Source of the DNA: an uncultured Bdellovibrio sp.
Lineage (GTDB): Bacteria; Bdellovibrionota; Bdellovibrionia; Bdellovibrionales; Bdellovibrionaceae
Reading direction: 5' to 3'
Assembly: GCA_946480995.1 (NCBI GenBank)
Contig: CAMLMF010000150.1
Location: forward strand, 1-6,575
DNA: 6,575 nt
Below are positions 1 to 6,318 of the stretch, in pieces. Each line of letters starts with the position of its first letter. Positions within the stretch are counted from its first letter, which is position 1. The translations under genes were made by a program, and so were the position numbers. The notes under the pieces were generated by a model. That model saw nothing but the letters and a program-made list of their open reading frames with translations. It was not told where the DNA came from and did no database searches.

Positions 1-1920
1 TGAATACAGTTGCCCCACATAATCACTTAAAAGACCACGGCGATCTTTTTTTTCGTGGAAGCGGATCCACACATCCCCTTTGCGAGTTTTATAAACCCAG
101 GGCTTTAATGAAGCGTCACTTTGTTCGGCTTTCTTCATATCATCCACCAGATCTTTAATTGGCAACTGTTCTAAAAGAACCGGCCCCAATTCTTCAATCA
201 CTTCAGCCGAGATATTTAATTTCTTTCTTTGTCTTAAAGCTTGGAAGTCGAAATAGTCTTGCGCGCGCTTGGATTCTAAACTGCTGACCAGATCTTTAAG
301 AAGTTTCGCTTTCCACTCATTCCACGCTTCGGGATTGGTGGCGCGAATATCAATCGCCGTAAATAAAGCCAGGCGATAAAGTCTTGCACCAGTGACGCCT
401 TTTTCGCGCAACTCTTGCCAAACCTTAGGGTCACGAGGATTTTTTCTGAATGCAGCCTGAGAAAGTTCTAAATGGTTTTGCACCATCCATCGAACTTCCT
501 CTGTAAATGTTTTCGTAAAACCAAAAGATTTAAAATCCTTTTCAACGATTTCAACGCCAAGGTCAGAATGGTGTTCGGAACTTTCCATTCCCTTCGCAAG
601 ATCATGATACAGACAGCTCCACGAAAGAATGCGCCAGTCTTCAGCCGAAAGATTTTTATGCAAAGATTTAAGCGGCCCTAACTCTAAGGGCTTTTTATAC
701 ACACGCTTAACTTCGCGACAGGCCTGCATGATGTGCGAATCAGCTGTGAACCTGTGATACTGATCATGCTGCACATACCCCACCAGGCGACGCATTTCAG
801 GCAACAGTTTATCAATCAAACGCGAGCGAAAAACGCTGACTAAGAATTCATCTGGCGCCTTTACGTTAAGGACTTTTTCCAGTAAAGCCCCGCGACGCTT
901 TGCCATGATTTTCACGTTCTTATCTGGCAACAAATGATCTAAATTTTCGCGGACTTTCTTTTGCGTCAGCACTTGTGAATTTTTATGTAACGCACTTACC
1001 AAATCTTCGGCGCGTTTGTATTCTAGGCGTTCGATTTTTCTTAATGAGTCTTCCGAAGCTGCGGCAACTTCCACGATCCAATCTGAATAAAAATGCACAC
1101 GGGAAAGTCCTCGCTGCAAATCGCGCATAAAATCTTTGTGGGATTTAAAACCCATCCACTTACCTAAATCAAATTGCACGGCACCCGATAAAATATCGCC
1201 ATGTCCTTGCAGGTGTAATTTCTGGCGCAGATTTAAAAAATAACTGCGATAGTACTGCAAGACATTTAACGCATGTCCAGGGTTCGTAAACTTTTCCGCG
1301 AACAATTCGTAAATTTGTAATCCTTGTTCAAGGTCACGCAATCCGCCAGGGCCGTATTTGATATTTGGCTCTAAGTAATTGGTAATCGAATCATAGCGAT
1401 TCGCACGGCTTTTGCGTTCTTCTTTCAAGGCCTGCAATAAAATCCGGCGATAATGTTTTTTTCGGCTCCAAATTTTGCGCTGTTGTTCGTAAAGTTTTTT
1501 AGCCCCTTCAGGGGTCCATGGACGCGCTTTTAATAAAGCTAAAATATCAAAGGCTTCGACATTCTCTGTCCAGTCTTCTGGATTTTGTGGCATGCGATAG
1601 CGCAGCTTTAGACCTTGTTCTTGCACTTTGTCGACAAAGCTTTTTACCTTAGCCTCATCACCACAAAATAATACATCGATATCTGATTTCGGACTTAACT
1701 CGCCTCGGGCCCAAGAGCCCAAGATGATCGGATGACATTCTTGCCATTCGCGAGATGACTTAAAAATTTCTTCAAGACGATTGCCTAACCATCCAGAAAA
1801 GTTATCCGCTGAAAAACAAAACACCTGACGAACATCTCCATCAGGTGTCATAAGGGGCGGCGTTAAAGCCTCTTGCGCTTGTTCCCACTGTTCAGAGGAA
1901 AGGAAGGACTTTTGCGCCAT
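1..1920 (-). CDS. glnD: Bifunctional [protein-PII] uridylyltransferase / uridylyl-removing enzyme GlnD, C-terminus cut by window edge
   Basis: Cytosolic glutamine sensor. In this family it adds UMP to PII proteins (GlnB/GlnK) when glutamine is low and removes it when glutamine is high. The frame stays open for 640 codons to base 1, so the gene continues outside. Seen in order: a nucleotidyltransferase motif GSWARGELSPKSDIDVLF at residues 68-85 with metal-binding D80 and D82; the GlnD signature EPNIKYGPGGLRDLEQ near 184-199; an HD phosphohydrolase domain with VQHDQYH (383-389), H396, YHDLAKG (438-444, H439/D440) and H450/H451; the conserved NHLELS (482-487) and DIRATNPEAWNEWK (524-537); then the start of an ACT domain around 617-640 (DRRGLL). 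Both catalytic sites look intact. Spacing between motifs is shorter than in enterobacterial GlnD of roughly 890 residues. ATG 1920 is chosen because it lies 5 bases after the mutS stop with a Shine-Dalgarno in front. No PII gene is in the window. Confidence 0.93.
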   Translation of the reverse strand, partial: MAQKSFLSSEQWEQAQEALTPPLMTPDGDVRQVFCFSADNFSGWLGNRLEEIFKSSREWQECHPIILGSWARGELSPKSDIDVLFCGDEAKVKSFVDKVQEQGLKLRYRMPQNPEDWTENVEAFDILALLKARPWTPEGAKKLYEQQRKIWSRKKHYRRILLQALKEERKSRANRYDSITNYLEPNIKYGPGGLRDLEQGLQIYELFAEKFTNPGHALNVLQYYRSYFLNLRQKLHLQGHGDILSGAVQFDLGKWMGFKSHKDFMRDLQRGLSRVHFYSDWIVEVAAASEDSLRKIERLEYKRAEDLVSALHKNSQVLTQKKVRENLDHLLPDKNVKIMAKRRGALLEKVLNVKAPDEFLVSVFRSRLIDKLLPEMRRLVGYVQHDQYHRFTADSHIMQACREVKRVYKKPLELGPLKSLHKNLSAEDWRILSWSCLYHDLAKGMESSEHHSDLGVEIVEKDFKSFGFTKTFTEEVRWMVQNHLELSQAAFRKNPRDPKVWQELREKGVTGARLYRLALFTAIDIRATNPEAWNEWKAKLLKDLVSSLESKRAQDYFDFQALRQRKKLNISAEVIEELGPVLLEQLPIKDLVDDMKKAEQSDASLKPWVYKTRKGDVWIRFHEKKDRRGLLSDYVGQLYS

Positions 1921-1925
1921 AGGAA

Positions 1926-4445
1926 TTAAGCTTCCTGTCCAGCGCGGGCGACGATCTCTTTCCATTTAGCGATTTGGTTCATAGCATCCAGTGGGCTCAT
2001 ATTCATTAGTGGATATTTTTCCACCTCAGACATCAAGCTCTTGATTTCTTCCGAGACCTTAGGCTGTTCTGCAACATAAGATTCTGGCTCCTCGATTGTC
2101 ATCGCATCTAACAACGACAGCTGACTGCTTGCTTGCATTCGTTTTGATTCAATTTCGCGTAACAAACTCTTTGCACGCTTGGTCACCGAAGAAGGAAGGC
2201 CTGCCAATTCTGCCACCTGCACCCCGTAGGATTTTAAAGCAGGACCGCGCACCAAGGTGTGTAAGAAACGAATTTCACCGTTTCTTTCCGCCACAGTCAT
2301 ATGCGCATTGCTGATTTGTCCAAAGCTTTGATCCAAACTAGTCAGCTCATGATAGTGAGTCGCAAAGAACGTCAACGCTTTCACATCACTTAGTAAGTGC
2401 TCAAGAATTGATTGCGCTAAACACATGCCATCAAAGGTGCTCGTACCACGGCCGACTTCATCCAAGATCACTAAAGAATCCTTGGTCGCATTTTTTAGCA
2501 TGGCCGAAGTTTCTGTCATTTCCACCATGAAAGTCGAAAGACCTTCTGACAACTGATCGCTAGCCCCAATGCGCGTAAAGATCGCATCAAAGATCGGCAA
2601 GTGAGCTTCATCTGCAGGCACGAAAGATCCCATTTGCGCTAAGATCGCAGTCAGCGCCACTTGGCGCATCAATGTCGACTTACCGGCCATATTGGGGCCT
2701 GTAAGTAACAAACAAGAGTTCGGACGAAGTTCAATGTCGTTCGCAACGAAATTTTTCTTCACTGTTTGTTCAACCACGGGATGACGACTGGCTTTTAATT
2801 TTAATGAGCCATCTTTAGTGAATTGCGGACGAACGTATTTTTCTTCCAAAGACAACCATGAAAGACCCGCCGCCACGTCGACTTCACTGCATTCGTGCGC
2901 CAGTGTTAACAAAGCCGGACATTGTGCCAGGATTTCTTTGCGCAGAGATTCAAAGAATTCAAATTCCAAATCTGCGCGCTTGGTGTTTGCACTAAGAACT
3001 TTTCTTTCAAGTTCGACAAGTTCATCTGTGCAATAGCGTTCGGCATTGGTTAAAGTTTGTTTTCTTTGATAGTGCGCAGGAGCCTTGTCTTTGTGGGTGT
3101 TGGTGATTTCGATGTAATAACCAAAGACGTTGTTGTAACGGATTTTCAAACTTGAAATACCCGTTTTTTCTTTTTCTTCAGCTTCCATACGCGCAACCAG
3201 TGCTTGTGAATGCGTTGAAAGTTCAATCAACTCATCAAGTTCTGCGGAAACACCTTGGCGAATCAAGTAACCTTGTTTGGTTGCCAATGGTGGATCTTCC
3301 ACTAACGTGCGTTCGATTTTATAGGCCAATTCGCGCAAAGGTTCAAAATTTGCAGTCCCACCTGCGGCATGCACCAGAACTTCCAAAGCACTGATACCGG
3401 CATGCACGCTGCCCGCTAAGGCCAATAGATCACGACCGTTGCATTGGGGTTGCGAAATTTTTCCCAGACGGCGTTCGATGTCGCCCATTTGTCCTAAAAT
3501 TTGGCGCACGCGTTTTAATTCAACCACGTGACTGCGCCAGAATTCGACCGAGTTCAGTCTGTTTTCGATCGCTTTTTGATCTCTTAGTGGAAAACTTAAC
3601 CACTGACGGAACAAACGACTGCCCGCCGATGTTTGCGTGCGATTGACAGCGTGAAATAAACTGCCAAGGCCTTCGCCTTTGTACGTCGAGAAAACTTCTA
3701 AATGGCGCAAGACTGTTCCAGAAATATCTAAACGATGTTCCAGATCGCGTTCAACGAACGGAGACAGCGTCGCTAAAGAGTCTTCGCCAGAAAGATTTTG
3801 AACATAAGAAATCAAACGAGCCGCCGACATCGGTGCACTGTTTTTTAATAAATCATGAAGAGCATCGGCGACCTCTTCGTGACGACTGATCAAAATGCCA
3901 TCAAGACCTGTAATCAAACTTTCATCGTCTGCGGAAATAACAATTTCAGCGACCGGTAAGATTTGAATGAAACGCAGAAGCTCAGCGGTTTTTTGCGACC
4001 TAAAGAAAAAAGCCTCGCCCGTTGTCGTATCTAAGAAGCTGATGGATTCTTTATCAAGACTGACCAAGTAATGTGGTTTTGTCCCATCCAACGTATCTGA
4101 ATCGTAAACCATGCCGGGCGTAAGAACGCGGGTCACTCCGCGCTTTACAATTCCTTTGGCCATTTTTGGATCTTCCAGTTGATCACAGATCGCAACTTTA
4201 AATCCCGCCGCTAAAAGTTTATTGATCGGACCCGCCACAGAATGATGGGGAACTCCGCACATCGGCGTTTCGTCTTGAGACTTTTTATTTCTTTGCGTCA
4301 GGGCAATACCCACAACCGGCGCCGCTTTCACGGCATCGTCAAAGAACATTTCAAAAAAGTCGCCCATGCGGAAAAGAAGAATCTTATCCTGATGAACGGC
4401 TTTGATATCCCAGTACTGTTTCATAAGTGGCGTTTGATTTGACAT
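1926..4445 (-). CDS. mutS: DNA mismatch repair protein MutS
   Basis: Recognises base mismatches and small loops after replication and recruits MutL (not in this window). At 839 residues it is full length (E. coli MutS has about 853). Domains in order: mismatch-binding domain I with GDFFEMF (28-34), where F30 and E32 form the Phe-X-Glu wedge; the conserved QRNKKSQDETPMCGVPHHS (51-69); connector, core and clamp with FGYYIEIT (441-448); ATPase domain with Walker A GPNMAGKST (583-591), the GASDQLSEGLSTFMVEM segment (627-643), Walker B LVILDE (658-663) followed by VGRGTSTFDG, and THYHEL (696-701). QLSLL (775-779) resembles a beta-clamp-binding motif, and a C-terminal helical piece follows. ATG 4445 is the first start codon after an in-frame TGA at 4481-4479; a second Met at residue 8 is also possible. 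No good Shine-Dalgarno is close to either. It is the first gene of the operon with glnD. Confidence 0.97.
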   Translation of the reverse strand: MSNQTPLMKQYWDIKAVHQDKILLFRMGDFFEMFFDDAVKAAPVVGIALTQRNKKSQDETPMCGVPHHSVAGPINKLLAAGFKVAICDQLEDPKMAKGIVKRGVTRVLTPGMVYDSDTLDGTKPHYLVSLDKESISFLDTTTGEAFFFRSQKTAELLRFIQILPVAEIVISADDESLITGLDGILISRHEEVADALHDLLKNSAPMSAARLISYVQNLSGEDSLATLSPFVERDLEHRLDISGTVLRHLEVFSTYKGEGLGSLFHAVNRTQTSAGSRLFRQWLSFPLRDQKAIENRLNSVEFWRSHVVELKRVRQILGQMGDIERRLGKISQPQCNGRDLLALAGSVHAGISALEVLVHAAGGTANFEPLRELAYKIERTLVEDPPLATKQGYLIRQGVSAELDELIELSTHSQALVARMEAEEKEKTGISSLKIRYNNVFGYYIEITNTHKDKAPAHYQRKQTLTNAERYCTDELVELERKVLSANTKRADLEFEFFESLRKEILAQCPALLTLAHECSEVDVAAGLSWLSLEEKYVRPQFTKDGSLKLKASRHPVVEQTVKKNFVANDIELRPNSCLLLTGPNMAGKSTLMRQVALTAILAQMGSFVPADEAHLPIFDAIFTRIGASDQLSEGLSTFMVEMTETSAMLKNATKDSLVILDEVGRGTSTFDGMCLAQSILEHLLSDVKALTFFATHYHELTSLDQSFGQISNAHMTVAERNGEIRFLHTLVRGPALKSYGVQVAELAGLPSSVTKRAKSLLREIESKRMQASSQLSLLDAMTIEEPESYVAEQPKVSEEIKSLMSEVEKYPLMNMSPLDAMNQIAKWKEIVARAGQEA
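1931..1936 (-). promoter_or_regulatory. Shine-Dalgarno of glnD inside the end of mutS
   Basis: Read leftwards, AGGAAG lies 10 bases before the ATG at 1920. It overlaps the last codons of mutS, just before the TAA at 1928-1926. This supports the chosen glnD start and translation closely following mutS on one mRNA. Confidence 0.6.
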
Positions 4446-4564
4446 AGTGGGAAAAGTTAACCAAGACCCCTCGGCAATTCACTTAAAAACGCAATGCATC
4501 TGAGAGCGAAATCGCAGAATTAAACAACACGAATAACCCAAAGCGTTAGTTACTCATTTTTGCA

Positions 4565-4597
4565 GGCTTTTCACCCCTATTATTGACCAGAAAAGCC
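4565..4597. repeat. Perfect 8-bp inverted repeat, possible operator
   Basis: GGCTTTTC at 4565-4572 and its exact reverse complement GAAAAGCC at 4590-4597 are separated by 17 bases. The centre-to-centre distance of the arms is 25 bases, somewhat over two DNA turns, which could suit a dimeric regulator. The spacer contains a possible leftward -10 box (AATAAT, 4584-4579). The right arm also overlaps a small GCCC/GGGC hairpin (4595-4609), so as RNA the two pairings would exclude each other. The repeat is a sequence fact; any function is inferred. Confidence 0.45.
4579..4584 (-). promoter_or_regulatory. Possible -10 box for the mutS-glnD operon
   Basis: Read leftwards, AATAAT matches five of six positions of TATAAT. 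No convincing -35 hexamer sits 16-18 bases upstream, only a T-rich stretch. If used, transcription would begin near 4572, giving mutS a leader of about 125 bases. It is the best leftward candidate I see in the region, but it is weak. Confidence 0.2.
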
Positions 4598-4657
4598 CGA
4601 AAAAAGGGCATAGTTCACAAGATGGCGCAGCCCCCTTCAGCGAATGTGCTGTATCTA

Positions 4658-4685
4658 TTGAATCATCGGTCTTCTGTGATAAGAT
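4658..4685 (+). promoter_or_regulatory. Likely sigma-70-type promoter for the glutamate-synthase-like gene
   Basis: A -35 hexamer TTGAAT (4658-4663) matches TTGACA at four positions. After a 16-base spacer comes the -10 hexamer TAAGAT (4680-4685), also four of six, preceded by TGA (4677-4679), an extended -10 TGn motif. The predicted start of transcription is about 4691-4693, giving a leader of about 136 bases before the ATG at 4828. The assignment rests on consensus matching alone. Confidence 0.4.
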
Positions 4686-4691
4686 TACACC

Positions 4692-4742
4692 ATGAAGCAT
4701 TGCTTTCCGTACCACTCCGTAGTTCTTACCTTCCTCTTCTAA
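4692..4742 (+). other. Possible 16-codon leader reading frame, unproven
   Basis: An ATG placed almost exactly at the predicted transcription start opens a frame for MKHCFPYHSVVLTFLF, ending with TAA at 4740-4742, two bases before a stable hairpin. It has no Shine-Dalgarno, so it would have to be read as a leaderless message. It has no run of a single amino acid of the kind seen in classical attenuator peptides. A frame this short can occur by chance; it is listed only because of its placement. Confidence 0.12.
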
Positions 4743-4744
4743 AC

Positions 4745-4766
4745 GGGCAAGTTTTCTAACTTGTCC
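4745..4766 (+). promoter_or_regulatory. 9-bp RNA hairpin in the leader of the glutamate-synthase-like gene
   Basis: GGGCAAGTT (4745-4753) pairs with AACTTGTCC (4758-4766) around the loop TTCT; eight pairs are Watson-Crick and one is G-U. No T-run follows, so it is not an ordinary intrinsic terminator. On the opposite strand the G-U position becomes an A-C mismatch, so the fold is better on the rightward transcript. It lies 61 bases before the ATG at 4828. It might stabilise the mRNA or act in regulation, but no known riboswitch class is recognisable. Confidence 0.4.
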
Positions 4767-4827
4767 CTGCACCTGACTTCGTTACTGACACCATTTATTT
4801 AAACTCAACTCAATCGAGATCTATCAC

Positions 4828-6318
4828 ATGAGAAAAGAATTTTACCTTACCTTCTTGTTGGTCTGCGCGCTCAACATTCTTTTTTACTTCTATTGGCCGC
4901 CGGGTGTTTATTCCTTGCTGTTCTTCGTTCCTTTTTTTCTTTTAGGGTTTCGTGACATCTATCAAACTCGTCACGCGATCAAATCAAACTTCCCTGTTTT
5001 CGGGCATCTTCGTTACCTTTTTGAATCAATTCGTCCGGAAATAAATCAGTATTTCATCGAATCCAACACCGACGGAAAACCCTTCAGCCGCGAACAACGC
5101 TCTGTCGTCTATCAGCGCGCAAAAAAAGTTTTAGACACGGTTCCCTTCGGAACACAACACAACGTCTATGCCCAAGGATACGAATTCGTCACCCACTCTT
5201 TATACCCAAAACATGTCGACCGCTCAGCCCTGCGCACAACCATTGGCAGCGACTTGTGTAAACAGCCTTACTCTATGTCACTTTTAAATATTTCAGCCAT
5301 GAGCTTTGGTTCGTTATCACCCAATGCCATTTTATCTTTAAACGGTGGAGCCAAAGACGGACACTTTGCTCACAACACCGGCGAAGGTGGAATTTCCCCT
5401 TACCACTTAGAACCCGGTGGAGATCTTATTTGGCAAATCGGCACGGGATACTTCGGTTGCCGCACTCATGACGGAGATTTTGATCCAGAGCTTTTCAAAA
5501 AGAACGCCAGTCATCCGCAAGTAAAAATGATTGAGTTAAAGCTTTCACAAGGTGCAAAACCAGGTCATGGCGGCATCCTTTCCGGAAAAAAAGTGACGCA
5601 AGAAATCGCTGACATTCGCAACGTTCCGTTGGGGAAGGATGTGATTTCTCCTCCAGCGCACACGGCTTTTTCTGACGCCCGTGGCATGCTTCACTTTATT
5701 TCGCAGTTACGCGATCTTTCCAATGGCAAACCTGTAGGTATTAAACTGTGTCTAGGACATCGTAACGAATTTGAAGAGCTGGTAAACCTTATGAAAGAAA
5801 CCCAGCTTTATCCTGATTACATTGTTGTCGATGGCGCAGAGGGCGGCACTGGAGCTGCTCCGTTAGAGTTTGCTAACTATATGGGAATGCCGGGTACTGA
5901 TGCCTTAGTTATTGTCGTGGATTGCTTAAAAGCCGCAGGACTGAAAGAAAAAATTAAAGTCATTGCTACAGGCAAAATCACCACGGCTTTTGATATCGTA
6001 AAATTACTTTGCCTTGGCGCGGATGCAACCTATGCCGCTCGATCCATGATGTTGGCTTTGGGGTGCATCCAAGCCCTGCGCTGTAATAACAATAAGTGCC
6101 CAGCCGGGGTGGCAACGCAGAATCCAGATCTTTTTAACGGGCTGCATGTTCCCACAAAACGAACTCGTGTGAAAAACTTCCACCAAGAAACCTTAGAGGC
6201 GGTTGCTCACCTTGTGGGCGCCATGGGCATAAGCGACACGCATGCGCTTCATCGAGGTCATCTTTACAAAAGAGTAGATGAAAATCGCATCAAAACTTAT
6301 GCAGATCTGTATCCTTAA
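4828..6318 (+). CDS. Membrane-anchored FMN-binding glutamate-synthase-family protein (GltB central-domain homologue)
   Basis: This 496-residue protein matches the FMN-binding synthase domain of glutamate synthase large subunit, the Bacillus YerD-like stand-alone type. Two hydrophobic segments (about 7-23 and 27-41) predict N-terminal membrane anchoring, with the catalytic part probably cytosolic. Family motifs seen: NISAMSFGSLS (154-164), NTGEGGIS (183-190), QGAKPGHGG (241-249), VDGAEGGTGAAP (334-345) for flavin phosphate binding, and CX5CX4C at C413, C419 and C424, the [3Fe-4S] ligand pattern of GltB, followed by PAGVATQNP. It lacks the N-terminal glutaminase (Ntn) domain with its catalytic Cys and the C-terminal beta-helix domain, so glutamine-dependent glutamate synthesis cannot be assumed; substrate and electron donor are unknown. 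ATG 4828 is the first start codon after an in-frame TGA (4786-4788); only a weak GAG (4816-4818) serves as Shine-Dalgarno. It appears to be a single-gene unit, with no GltD-like reductase beside it. Confidence 0.88.
   Translation: MRKEFYLTFLLVCALNILFYFYWPPGVYSLLFFVPFFLLGFRDIYQTRHAIKSNFPVFGHLRYLFESIRPEINQYFIESNTDGKPFSREQRSVVYQRAKKVLDTVPFGTQHNVYAQGYEFVTHSLYPKHVDRSALRTTIGSDLCKQPYSMSLLNISAMSFGSLSPNAILSLNGGAKDGHFAHNTGEGGISPYHLEPGGDLIWQIGTGYFGCRTHDGDFDPELFKKNASHPQVKMIELKLSQGAKPGHGGILSGKKVTQEIADIRNVPLGKDVISPPAHTAFSDARGMLHFISQLRDLSNGKPVGIKLCLGHRNEFEELVNLMKETQLYPDYIVVDGAEGGTGAAPLEFANYMGMPGTDALVIVVDCLKAAGLKEKIKVIATGKITTAFDIVKLLCLGADATYAARSMMLALGCIQALRCNNNKCPAGVATQNPDLFNGLHVPTKRTRVKNFHQETLEAVAHLVGAMGISDTHALHRGHLYKRVDENRIKTYADLYP

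Larger units (their letters stand above)
4446..4827. other. Divergent intergenic region between mutS and the glutamate-synthase-like gene
   Basis: This 382-base stretch separates two genes transcribed away from each other, so it should carry both promoters. I see a good rightward promoter candidate, a weak leftward one, an 8-bp inverted repeat, a 9-bp hairpin and a very short possible leader frame, each listed separately. The only longer open frame, leftward 4772-4554 with a GTG start, encodes nothing recognisable and has no clear ribosome-binding site, so I do not call it a gene. No tRNA, transposon end or attachment site is apparent. Confidence 0.7.

Noticed and set aside
472..681. Rightward 69-codon open frame
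   Set aside because: Lies opposite the HD-domain coding region of glnD, which carries clear family motifs; its product is unrecognisable and it has no start signals.
2096..2314. Rightward 72-codon open frame
   Set aside because: Antisense to the conserved MutS ATPase C-terminal region; a shadow of mutS codon use.
2818..3394. Two rightward open frames (2818-3036 and 3152-3394)
   Set aside because: Both are antisense to conserved MutS core and clamp sequence and encode no known domain.
4242..4442. Rightward 66-codon open frame
   Set aside because: Antisense to the MutS mismatch-binding domain; no independent support.
4506..4515. GCGAAATCGC palindrome
   Set aside because: Only 4-bp arms; short palindromes of this kind are expected by chance.
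4595..4609. GCCC-loop-GGGC followed leftwards by TTTT, as an intrinsic terminator
   Set aside because: The stem is only 4 bp and no leftward gene ends upstream of it, so a terminator role is not supported.
4554..4772. Leftward 72-codon frame with GTG start in the divergent intergenic region
   Set aside because: No recognisable family, no convincing ribosome-binding site, and it runs across the best promoter candidates and both inverted repeats of the region.
6004..6186. Leftward 60-codon open frame
   Set aside because: Antisense to the [3Fe-4S] cysteine region of the glutamate-synthase-like gene, which is clearly the real coding strand.
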